A stretch of DNA of 34,162 nucleotides. Origin: Myxococcales bacterium. Its GTDB lineage: Bacteria > Myxococcota_A > Polyangia > Polyangiales > Houyiibacteriaceae. Location: positions 1 to 34,162 of the forward strand of contig JAHBWH010000082.1 of the NCBI GenBank assembly GCA_019637115.1, given 5' to 3'. The notes below the pieces were generated by a model. The model made no database searches, had not been told where the DNA came from, and worked only from the letters and a program-made list of their open reading frames with translations. The translations under genes were made by a program, and so were the position numbers. Position 1 is the stretch's first letter, and every line of letters starts with the position of its first letter. Below, one piece after another: positions 18,884-27,000 of the stretch.

Positions 18884-21357
18884 GGTGCCTCCTCGCGCTC
18901 GCTGGGACCGAGCCCGTACTTCGCCTCGATGGCGTCGACGCGCGCCTCGAGCGCGTAGCCGCCCGCGACCCGAGCCGCGTCCGTCGGCAACGACAAGAGG
19001 CTCCGCGCCTCACCGACATCCTCGCCTCGATGCGCGAGCACCCGCCGCGCGAAGCGCTCGCGCTCCCTCGGCGGAAACCACGAGTACGCGAAGCGGAGAC
19101 TGGGCAGCGCCACGAGGAAGTCGTCCCGGGTCATCTCCTGCAGGACCTCGTCCAGCGCGCCCACCAAAACCGCAGACTCGAGCACCTCCTCGCGCGCCAG
19201 CGCGAAGAGACCCGCGAGGAAGTCCCCGAGCGTCGAAGGCCGGGCCGCCCCGCGCACCGCAAGCGCCGCAAAGCCCCCGACGTCCCCGACGTCCCCGTGC
19301 CCGTGCCCGTGCCCATGCCCAAAGTCCCCGTCCCCGAGGTCCCCGTCCCCGTCCACGTCCACGTCCACGTGCGCGTGACCCGTCTCTGCGTCCGAACCCG
19401 CCTCCACCTCCGAACCCAAACCCAAACCCACCCAATCCGCTCCCTCCGACCCGAGCCCGAGGCTCCAGAGCCACCCGAGCGCGCCCCCCCGAATCGCGGG
19501 CGGCGCGTCCAGATCCACCGAGCGGCGCTCCATCACACCCGCCGCGCGATCGACGTCCAGGACGAGCGTCGCGCCGCGGCGGACGAGATCGCGCAGCGCC
19601 ACGATCGCCCGCAGGTGGCCGGTGTCGGCAGGCGCCTCCGCGCCGCTCACGCCCTCGAGCAGCCAGAGCCCTCGATCGAACGCCGCCTCGAGCACCCGCG
19701 CGAGCACGAGCGCCTGGGAGGCGCCGACCAGATCGCCATGCCGGTAGAGATCGAAGAGCCGGTGCGTCGCCTCGCCGAGCTCCCCGAGCGACGGCTCGCT
19801 CGCGACCGCGCTCGCGATCTGTCCGACCACGCGCGACGAGAGCGTGTCGATCCCCGTGAACGCCGCCTCACCGAGGAGCCCCGCGAGCCGCGCGAGGGAC
19901 GCGCCCGCCGCGATCAGGCCCTCCTCGAGCCGCGCGGTCGCCGCGCTCTCGAGCGTGCCCCCGTAGCTCGCCGCCTCGATGAGCGCGGCGTCGGCGTCCT
20001 CGTGGCGCACGATCATCCAGCGCTCCTCGAGCTCGGCGTCGGTCGCGAAGCCCGGCCCGGCGACGCGCTGGATCCCCGGAACCCCGAGCACCCGCAGCCG
20101 GTGCAGCACGCGGCTCGTGTCTCGCTCGCGCGGGTCCGCCAGGCGGACCCGCACCTCGCGCGGGGTCGCGCGCGGGTCGAGATCGTGAGCCGCCAAGATC
20201 GCCTCGACGTCCGCCGCGAGCGGGGGCCGCGGCGTGCCCGCGCCGAGCTTGCCGCGCTGCTCGCCCGAGAACGCCGAGACGACGGCCACGATCAGCGGGT
20301 CGGTCCGCGGGAGCAGCGGCCCGCGCCGGGACCACGGCAGCGGCACCTCGAGCGCGTCCTTCACGAGCGCGCTGGCGACCGCGTCGAGCAGGTCGGTGCG
20401 GGCGAGCGCCGCGTGCCCGCGGAGCTGCGCGAGGCCGCGCGCCACCGACAGACACGCGATGAGATCCGCCGTAGAGACGTGTTGTCTCTTCGCCCGCAGC
20501 GACGCGACCGCGCGCTGCAGCAGCGCCTCGCAGGCCGCGTCGGCGCCGTGGGTCCAGACCGCCTCTTGGAAGGCCGGCGAGGGCATGCCGGCCTCGTAGC
20601 CGGCGAACGCGTCGAGGCGCTTCTCGGAGTAGGGCACCAGGTAGCTGCCGCGACGTGTGTCGGGCGGCGGGCTCGGATCGAGGGCGGGCGCGGCCGGGCT
20701 CGCGTCCTCCCAGAGGCGCTCGATGGCCGGCGCGTGATAACCGCCGCAGACGACGACGACGTCGCCGCCGTCGCGCATCGCCCACGCGACCGACGCCGCC
20801 ATGAAGTCCTCGCGCGGGCCGTCGCGGTCGCCTCCCGGCTCGTCGGCGCGCAGACGCTCGAAGTAGGTCGCGAGGCGCTCGCGCAGCGCCGAGAGCGGCA
20901 TCGGCTGCTCGAAGAGGTGGTCCCAGAGCGTGTCCACGTCGTCGACGCCGAGCTCACGGCAGAGCGCCTCCACGTAGCGGCTCGCGTGCGAGCGCTCCTC
21001 GAGACCGAGGCGATCGGCGAAGCGGTTGCGGAGGCCCTCGAACGCCGGATGCCACGCCGGCAGATCGAAGAAGCGCGCCGCGGCGCCGACCTCGTCGGCC
21101 ACCTTCAACGCGACGTGCTCGGGGCTGTAGTTGCAGAAGGGTGTCCACGAGGCGTGGTCGCGCGCGGGCCCTCGCTCGAAGGTGAAGATCGCGATCGGCA
21201 GCGTGTGGTCGAGGCGCAGCTCGTCGAGCCGCTCGTTCCAGTCCGCGGGCCCCTCGATCAGCACGTGGCGCGGGCGGACCTCGCGGATCACGTGCGCGAC
21301 GAGGCGCGCGCACGCGGGGCTGTGGTGGCGAACGCCGACGACGTGCAAGGCGCCCAC
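18880..21357 (-). CDS. DUF5682 family protein (ChaN/EreA-like fold suspected) with low-complexity insert
   Basis: The 825-residue protein opens with HVVGVRHHSPACA, then VLIEGPADWNERL, and further on VVVVCGGYHAPAI. This H, E, GxxH pattern recalls the TIKI/EreA/ChaN superfamily of metal-dependent hydrolases and is typical of DUF5682. The enzymatic role is inferred. The middle is helical. Residues about 641-694 are a Gly/Asp/Val/His-rich tract ([20 protein letters not shown]) encoded by a hexamer array that family members are not expected to have. The normal C-terminal region resumes after it. The GTG start at 21357 lies two codons after the MoxR stop in the same frame, and no better start exists. 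It is the second gene of the MoxR-DUF5682-VWA-SWIM operon. Confidence 0.82.
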   Translation of the reverse strand: MGALHVVGVRHHSPACARLVAHVIREVRPRHVLIEGPADWNERLDELRLDHTLPIAIFTFERGPARDHASWTPFCNYSPEHVALKVADEVGAAARFFDLPAWHPAFEGLRNRFADRLGLEERSHASRYVEALCRELGVDDVDTLWDHLFEQPMPLSALRERLATYFERLRADEPGGDRDGPREDFMAASVAWAMRDGGDVVVVCGGYHAPAIERLWEDASPAAPALDPSPPPDTRRGSYLVPYSEKRLDAFAGYEAGMPSPAFQEAVWTHGADAACEALLQRAVASLRAKRQHVSTADLIACLSVARGLAQLRGHAALARTDLLDAVASALVKDALEVPLPWSRRGPLLPRTDPLIVAVVSAFSGEQRGKLGAGTPRPPLAADVEAILAAHDLDPRATPREVRVRLADPRERDTSRVLHRLRVLGVPGIQRVAGPGFATDAELEERWMIVRHEDADAALIEAASYGGTLESAATARLEEGLIAAGASLARLAGLLGEAAFTGIDTLSSRVVGQIASAVASEPSLGELGEATHRLFDLYRHGDLVGASQALVLARVLEAAFDRGLWLLEGVSGAEAPADTGHLRAIVALRDLVRRGATLVLDVDRAAGVMERRSVDLDAPPAIRGGALGWLWSLGLGSEGADWVGLGLGSEVEAGSDAETGHAHVDVDVDGDGDLGDGDFGHGHGHGHGDVGDVGGFAALAVRGAARPSTLGDFLAGLFALAREEVLESAVLVGALDEVLQEMTRDDFLVALPSLRFAYSWFPPRERERFARRVLAHRGEDVGEARSLLSLPTDAARVAGGYALEARVDAIEAKYGLGPSEREEAP
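19275..19435. repeat. Hexanucleotide array B inside the DUF5682 gene
   Basis: GTCCCC, GTCCAC and GTGCCC-type 6-bp units dominate 19275-19380, followed by looser (AACCC)-type repeats to about 19435. The word AAAGTCCCC occurs inside (19321-19329), matching the AAAAGTCCCC edge of the arrays at 24026 and 25777. The array is read on the minus strand as Asp-Val/Asp-Gly/His-Gly dipeptides. Confidence 0.88.
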
Positions 21358-21363
21358 GCGCGC

Positions 21364-22500
21364 TCAGCCTCCGCCGAGCAGGCCACGCGCGGCGTGGTAG
21401 GCCTGCCAATGCTCGCCCTTCTTCTTCGAGGCGCGCTGCTCGAGGTAACGGCGGAGCTTGCGGAGATCCTCGGCGTCGTCCTTGGCGGCGGTGCCCGCGA
21501 GGTGCTCGACGAGATCCGCGGGCGTGCCCGCGTCACCTCGGAGGTAGAAGCCGCGGACACCGACCGCGTGCGCGACGCTCACCGCCTCCGCCGTGGACAT
21601 CACGGCCGAGAGGCGCTCCATGCCGCTGCCGTCGTCGCTCGTCCCCGAGCGCAGCTCGCGGAAGGTGGTGACGAGCAGGTCGAGCACGTCCTCGGAGGGC
21701 GCGAGCGGCACGCCGCTCTTCTCGAGCAGCCGCGTCGTCTCCTCGCGGACGAGGCGCAGCTCCGCCTGGTGGTCGAGGATGGGGAAGACGGTCTCGAAGT
21801 TGAAGCGCCGCTTGAGCGCCGCGCTCATCTCGTTGACGCCCTTGTCGCGCGTGTTCGCTGTCGCGATGACGTTGAAGCCCTCGCGCGCGAAGAGCATCCC
21901 GTCGGGGCCGTCGAGCTCGGGCACGGCGAGCACGCGATCGCTGAGCACGGAGAGCATCGAGTCCTGCACCTCGAGCGGACAGCGCGTGATCTCCTCGAAG
22001 CGGACGATCGCGCCGTCGCGCATGCCGAGGAAGAGCGGCGCGGGCACGAGCGAGCGGAGTGACGGCCCCTCGTTCACGAGCAGGGCGTAGTTCCACGAGT
22101 ATTTGATCTGGTCCTCGGTGACCGACGCGCCGCCCTGGATGGTCAGCGTGCTTCGCCCCGAGATGGCCGCGGTGAGCAGCTCGCTCACCAAGGACTTCGC
22201 CGTGCCCGGCTCGCCGACGAGCATGAGCCCGCGGCTCGTCGCGAGCGTCACCATGCACCGGTCGATGAGCGACGGCGGGAAGACGACCTTGCGCCGGATC
22301 GTGACCTTCTCCTTGGAGGTCGGAGGGTCGCCGAGGAGGAAGCGGCGCACGGCGCGGAGCGAGAGCTGCCAGCCAGGCGGGCGCGGACCCCGGTCGGTCT
22401 CGCGCAGGTACGCGAGCTCTTCGGCGTGGAGCACCTCGGCGGGCGGGCGCTGCACCGTCGCCTGAACGTCATCCTTCTTCGCCGCCTTCTCCTTCGCCAT
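21364..22500 (-). CDS. MoxR-family AAA+ ATPase, first gene of the DUF5682 operon
   Basis: The 378-residue MoxR ATPase has Walker A GEPGTAKS (96-103), Walker B region VRFEEITRCP, sensor motif NVIATANTRDKG, and arginine-finger region LKRRFNFE. The C-terminal lid helices contain LDLLVTTFRELRSG. It would form hexamers that act with the VWA protein three genes on. The ATG at 22500 is preferred over starts further upstream, because GGAGG lies 8 nt before it and the upstream residues are not family-like. Upstream on the same strand are a 10-bp hairpin (22567-22588) and a 13-bp tandem repeat. The gene is divergent from the CBM21-like lipoprotein. Confidence 0.92.
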   Translation of the reverse strand: MAKEKAAKKDDVQATVQRPPAEVLHAEELAYLRETDRGPRPPGWQLSLRAVRRFLLGDPPTSKEKVTIRRKVVFPPSLIDRCMVTLATSRGLMLVGEPGTAKSLVSELLTAAISGRSTLTIQGGASVTEDQIKYSWNYALLVNEGPSLRSLVPAPLFLGMRDGAIVRFEEITRCPLEVQDSMLSVLSDRVLAVPELDGPDGMLFAREGFNVIATANTRDKGVNEMSAALKRRFNFETVFPILDHQAELRLVREETTRLLEKSGVPLAPSEDVLDLLVTTFRELRSGTSDDGSGMERLSAVMSTAEAVSVAHAVGVRGFYLRGDAGTPADLVEHLAGTAAKDDAEDLRKLRRYLEQRASKKKGEHWQAYHAARGLLGGG

Positions 22501-22566
22501 CCGAAGTGCCTCCGCGCGGGAGCGTACACGACCCGGTGACTCCCCGTGCTGGAGGACGTGGCGCAG

Positions 22567-22588
22567 AGGTCCTCCGCCCGGAGGACCT
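22567..22588 (-). promoter_or_regulatory. Perfect 10-bp hairpin in the MoxR operon leader
   Basis: AGGTCCTCCG (22567-22576) and CGGAGGACCT (22579-22588) are perfect inverted copies with a 2-nt gap. The dyad ends 67 nt before the MoxR ATG, so it could be an operator, or a leader stem if transcription starts upstream. No T-run follows on the minus strand, which argues against a simple terminator. Confidence 0.5.
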
Positions 22589-22630
22589 TTGCGGAGGCGA
22601 AAGCTCGCGCTCGACGAACCGCTCGGCGGG

Positions 22631-22656
22631 CGAAGGACGTCCGCGAAGGACATCCG
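22631..22656. repeat. 13-bp tandem direct repeat in the divergent promoter region
   Basis: CGAAGGACGTCCG at 22631-22643 is followed immediately by CGAAGGACATCCG at 22644-22656, one mismatch in 13. The first copy contains the palindrome GGACGTCC. Position and form suit a regulator binding site between the two divergent genes. Confidence 0.45.
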
Positions 22657-22705
22657 CGGGGGCCCGCGTGGGACCGTCCGTGATGTAGGACCCGCTGCGC
22701 CAGAT

Positions 22706-22774
22706 GTGAGCCAACTCACGTGCGGACAGGAGAATCCTGACGTAGAGGAGCGACGTAACTCACGTTCGAGTTAC
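22706..22774 (+). promoter_or_regulatory. Candidate operator: repeated AACTCACGT and two dyads
   Basis: GTGAG-CCAA-CTCAC (22706-22719) and GTAACTC-N6-GAGTTAC (22755-22774) are both perfect inverted repeats. The word AACTCACGT occurs in each (22713-22721 and 22757-22765), 44 bp apart. The second dyad ends 17 nt before the preferred ATG at 22792, a repressor-like place. The regulator is unknown. Confidence 0.5.
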
Positions 22775-22791
22775 TAATGGAGGATCCGAAT

Positions 22792-23811
22792 ATGTCGGAG
22801 AAAACGGAGACGACGACCTTCGGCGAGGCCGTCGAGTGGCTGATGCGACGGATGCGCGAAGGGCGCGGGGTCGCGCGGGGCGTGGCGGCCGCGGGCGCGA
22901 TCACGCTGGCCAGCGGACAGCTCCTCACCGGCTGCGCGACGGAGACCGTGTCCTCGGTCGAAGAAGCGCTGATCAACAGCAACGTCCGGTCGTGGGCCCA
23001 GGACCGCGGCACGCGGACGACGCACATGGTCCGCTACGACGGGCACTACTGGACGCAGGTCCGGGGGTGCGGTTTCCGGGGTGGCTGCAGCGAGCTCGAG
23101 TACTTCATCCAGCTCTTCGTGGAGCCCGTTCAGGGCGCGAACCTGGAAGACAAGCAGGTCGGCGTCGTCTATCGGGTCCCCGGCTGGCAGGGGCCCCGCA
23201 CGGCGACCGGGCACTACGTCCGCACGTTCGAGGATGGGCGCGAGGAATGGCACGTGCCCGTGCGCGTCGCGACCTGGGAGGGCTCGATCATCACGTTCGA
23301 CGCCTGGTACGAGGACGGCACGTGGTACTGGGACGAGGGGGCCTACCAGTGGCGAAAGCGCACTTGGGTCGATGACAACGGCGGCGACCTCTACCCCGCG
23401 TCGCAGGGGGCGTACTCGGTGATCTCGCGTTGGTGGACGCCCGACGGGCAGCCGGAGCTGGACGCGCAGGGCGTCCACGGCTTGCTCGACCTCCGCGTCG
23501 CCAACCTCGACTGGGACAAGGAGATCGAGATGGTCTGGACCACCGACGGGTGGGCGACCGTGAACACCTTCGGCATCGGCGAGGGGCCCAACGCCTTCCG
23601 CTTCGTCAACCCGCTCGGCCCCGTCATCGACGGCCAGCACGACTTCGAGCATTGGCGCATCGAGCTCGACATCCCGGGCTCGTTCCAGGTCTTCGAGTAC
23701 GCGCTCGTCTACCGACACGGCTTCGCCGAAGGCGCGACGCGCTCGGAGGTCTGGGACAACAACTTCGGCAACAACTACGTCTTGGTCGCGCCGAACCAAG
23801 GACCGTTCTGA
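22792..23811 (+). CDS. Lipoprotein with CBM21-like starch-binding modules
   Basis: The 339-residue predicted lipoprotein starts at 22792, because GGAGGA (22779-22784) lies 7 nt before it; an ATG at 22777 would add five residues. A long basic N-region leads to a hydrophobic core and the lipobox LLTGC with Cys48. Two similar beta-rich segments follow. The first (about 60-200) has KQVGVVYRVPGW, EEWHVPVRV and GTWYWDEG. The second (about 220-339) has KEIEMVWTTDGW, EHWRIELDI and WDNNFGNNY (Trp321-Tyr329). The last is the hallmark of CBM21, a starch- and glycogen-binding module also found in phosphatase-1 targeting subunits. Surface starch binding is inferred and agrees with the GH13 gene next door. 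It is divergent from the MoxR operon and preceded by a repeat-rich operator region. Confidence 0.72.
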   Translation: MSEKTETTTFGEAVEWLMRRMREGRGVARGVAAAGAITLASGQLLTGCATETVSSVEEALINSNVRSWAQDRGTRTTHMVRYDGHYWTQVRGCGFRGGCSELEYFIQLFVEPVQGANLEDKQVGVVYRVPGWQGPRTATGHYVRTFEDGREEWHVPVRVATWEGSIITFDAWYEDGTWYWDEGAYQWRKRTWVDDNGGDLYPASQGAYSVISRWWTPDGQPELDAQGVHGLLDLRVANLDWDKEIEMVWTTDGWATVNTFGIGEGPNAFRFVNPLGPVIDGQHDFEHWRIELDIPGSFQVFEYALVYRHGFAEGATRSEVWDNNFGNNYVLVAPNQGPF

Positions 23812-23816
23812 TCGCA

Positions 23817-23850
23817 GGGCCCCGCCGACGCCACGGCGTCGGTGGGGCCC
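23817..23850 (+). terminator. Strong hairpin after the CBM21-like gene
   Basis: GGGCCCCGCCGACGCC (23817-23832) pairs with GGCGTCGGTGGGGCCC (23835-23850). This is a 16-bp stem with one G-U pair and a 2-nt gap, starting 5 nt after the stop codon. No T-run follows, so it may be an imperfect intrinsic terminator or an mRNA-stabilising stem. It overlaps a GTG at 23842 that would otherwise be an early start for the next gene. Confidence 0.55.
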
Positions 23851-23865
23851 AATGGCGTCGGGCGT

Positions 23866-24020
23866 CACGTGGACGTGGACGTCGGGGACGTGGACGTGGA
23901 CGTGGACGTGGACGGGGACGGGGACGGGGACGGGGACGGGGACGGGGACGGGGACGGGGACGGGGACGGGGACGGGGACTACGGCTGGGGCATGGGCAGG
24001 GGCAGGGGCAGGGGCATGGG
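23866..24020. repeat. Hexanucleotide array C (GTGGAC, GGGGAC, GGGGCA) at the start of the GH13 fusion gene
   Basis: Units of GTGGAC grade into a long uninterrupted GGGGAC run (about 23912-23978), then a short unique stretch, then GGGGCA units up to the ATG at 24016. The array lies between the hairpin and the first residues of the E-set domain. It would encode Asp-Val and Asp-Gly dipeptides if translation began at 23842, but I judge it mostly untranslated leader. Confidence 0.93.
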
Positions 24021-24026
24021 ACTTTT
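23999..24026 (+). repeat. 28-bp inverted repeat, left copy
   Basis: Three GGGGCA units followed by TGGGACTTTT. The reverse complement recurs at 25777-25804 with one mismatch in 28. The copy spans the preferred start codon of the GH13-radical SAM gene. Confidence 0.85.
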
Positions 24027-27000
24027 TTACTCTTTTCACGTCTTCCGCCATCGCCCCATCCCGGGCTCTCCTCGCGTCTCCCTCTTCGGTGAGACGACCG
24101 ACTGGGCCGCCCCCGTCGAGCTCGCGCGTCGGGATGACGGCGCCTTCGAGACCACGCTCCCGCTCGGGCCCGGCGTGTACCGCTACAAGCTCCGGCACGA
24201 GGACGGCTCGTGGCACCTCGACCAGAGCCACGGGCGCACGTGCACCGAGGGCGGCGTCACCAACAGCGTGCTGGTGGTCGGGGGGACCTCCGAGCCCATC
24301 CTCCACGGCCCGGTCGCTCCGTGGCTCTTCCGCCGCGACGACGGACGCCTCGTCGTCCGCGCGGCGCTCCGTCGCGGCGCTGGCGACGCGCTCGCGCTGC
24401 GCTGGCACGAAGGGCACGACTGGCGCGACGCGCCCATGCGCGCGATCGGCGGCTGCGACTCCCACACCGAGTGGGAGCTCGACCTCCCGACGAGCGCGCG
24501 CCACGTCGACTACCTCTTCGCGCTCCCGAGCGGTCGCCTCGTCGGGCGCGGCGACGCGGCCGAAGCGCTCCGCGTCGAGCCACGCCGCCTCGACCGCGTC
24601 CCCCCAGCGTGGTGGAAGGACGCGGTCGTCTACACGATCTTCGTCGACCGCTTCCGTCGCTCGGGCGGGTGGCCGCCACCGTCGTCCGACGACACGCCCC
24701 GCCGCCGCGGCGCGAGCGCACCGCTCGACCCAGATGACCCCATCGTCGCGGCCCACGAGCGGAGCTGCCTCGATCCGAGCGGCGCGCCCGCTCCGCGCTT
24801 CGCGCCGACCAACGAGCAGGGGCGCTGGGGAGGCGACCTCGACGGCGCGCGCGAGGCGCTCCCGCACCTCACCGCGCTCGGCGTGACCACGATCCACCTC
24901 ACGCCCGTCTTCGTCTCGCCCTCCGCGCACCGCTACGACGTCGCGGACTTCTTCCGCGTCGACCCCGCGCTCGGTGGCGACGACGCGCTGCGGCGCTTCC
25001 TCGACGACGCGCACGCGCGCGGCCTGCGCGTCGTGCTCGACGTCCCCGTCACGCACACGAGCCGGATGTTCGCGCCCTTCCTCGACGTGCGCGACCGCGG
25101 GCGCGCGTCGCCCTACGCCGACTGGTTCTTCGTCCACCACCACCCGTTCACCGAGAGCCTGGACCCTGGCTACCGCACGTACCCGAAGGGCGCGTGGCGC
25201 GAGCCGCTCCTGAACCTCGACGAGCCTGGCGTGCGCAGCTTCCTCGTCGACGTCTTCCGCCACTGGGCTCGCTTCGGCGCCGACGGCTTCCGCGTGGACG
25301 CCGCCGCCGAGGCCCCCAAGGCGCTGCTCGCCGACGTCGTCCGCGCGGTGCGTGAGATCCGCCCGGACGCCGCCCTCTTCGGCGAGCTCGTCACCGACCA
25401 CGTCGCCTCTTGGACCGACGCCGACCCGCGCCTCCTCGACGCGGGCACCGACTTCGCCACGCAGGACGCGATGCTCGGCTTCCTCTCCGGCGCGCGAGAC
25501 GCCGAGGCGACGCGCGCGCTCGAGGCCCGCGTCCGCGCGCGCCGCACCGAGGGCCACGCCCGGTTGGCCTTCACCGCCACCCACGACCAGGTCCGCCTCG
25601 CGACGCGCCTCCACGACCCCTCGCTGCTCCGCCTCGCGCACGTCTGGCTCGCGACCCGCGCCGAGATCCCCGCGCTGCTCTACGGCGAGGAGGTCGACGC
25701 GAGGAGTGCGACGAGCGAGGCCGCGGAGCGAGGCTTCGAGGACGTGTGGCCGGACCGCATGCCGCTAACCTGGCCGAAAAGTCCCCTGCCCCTGCCCCTG
25801 CCCCTGCCCTTGCCCCACTCCGACTCCCACGACTCCCACGACTCCCACGACTCCCACGACTCCCACTCCCACTTCGAGTCCGCGTCCAAGTCCGAGTCCG
25901 AGTCCGAGTCCGAGTCCGAGTCCGCGTCCGTGTCCGACTCCGTGTCCGATTCCGTGTCCGACTCCGTGCCCGCGTCCGAGTCCGAGTCCGCGTCCGCGTC
26001 CCAGTCCGCGTCCGCGTCCGCGTCCCAGTCCGTGTCCGACTCCGTGTCCGACTCCGTGTCCGACTCCGTGTCCGACTCCGCGTCCGACCCCGTGTCCGAC
26101 CCCGTGTCGGACCCCGTGTCCGACTCCCACTCCCACTCCAAGTCCGACTCCGACTCCCCCTCCAAGTCCCCCTCTCACTCCAACTCCGACCCCACGCTCG
26201 TCCCCTCCGGCGACCCCGCCGCTCTCTCCCTGCTGCGCGCGGCGCTCGCGCTTCGTGCGCGCGAGACCGTCCTGCGGCGCGGGGACACCCTCCCCCTCGC
26301 GGCAGAGACCCCAGACGGCGACCCGCTGCCCGACGTCTACGCCTTCCGCCGCGCGCTCGGCGAAGACCGCGTCGACGTCTTCCTCAACCGCGCCACGCAC
26401 GCGACCACGCTCGCGCTGCCGGCCGGAGCGCCGAGCGACGCCCGTCCGTTGCTCGCCGTCGGCGACGTCCGCCTCGAACGAGGCGACGACGTCACGACCC
26501 TGCACCTCGGCCCGCGCGCCGCCGCCGTGCTCGCGCGCGAGCCGCGCGCGGAAGATCGCGCGCTCTTCGACGCGGTCCTCGAGGAGAACGACGCCGTCGC
26601 CGCGCACGCATTCGTCGAAGGCTGGGACGAGTGCCCGGCCCTCCCGTCGCGCCTCTACCTCACGCTCACCGAGCGCTGCAACCTCCGCTGCGTCCACTGC
26701 ATCACCGACGCCCCGCGGCACACCGCCGAAGGCACCGCACGACAGATGGCGCCGTGGGTGCTCGAGGCGCTCCGCGAGGTGTTCGGGACCGTGAGCTACG
26801 TCGGCTTCTCGCACGGCGGCGAGTCGCTCGTGCATCCGCGCTTCTTCGACACCCTCCGCTTCATCACGCGCGAGCGCGCGCGCCGCCCCGGCCGGCTCGA
26901 CATGCACCTGCTGACGAACGGCATGCGGCTGACGCCCGAGACGTCCGCGCGCCTCGTCGACCACGGCGTGACGAGCCTCGCCGTGAGCCTCGACGGCGTC

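Noticed and set aside
19030-22062. Long plus-strand frame opposite DUF5682 and MoxR
   Set aside because: Shadow of the minus-strand operon, which has Walker, DUF5682 and stop-start overlap evidence.
23842-24015. GTG at 23842 as the start of the GH13 fusion, giving an Asp-Val/Asp-Gly N-terminus
   Set aside because: The GTG lies inside the 16-bp hairpin and has no ribosome site; the E-set domain begins just after ATG 24016. Translation of the array cannot be wholly excluded.
22774-25641. Long minus-strand open frame opposite the CBM21-like gene and the GH13 barrel
   Set aside because: Low-information Arg/Ala/Val-rich product with no motif, opposite two well-supported genes; it also runs through array C.
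23999-25804. An insertion sequence bounded by the 28-bp inverted repeats
   Set aside because: The enclosed DNA encodes the GH13 part, with no transposase. The repeats are partly made of array units, so slippage is an equally good origin; kept only as a finding.
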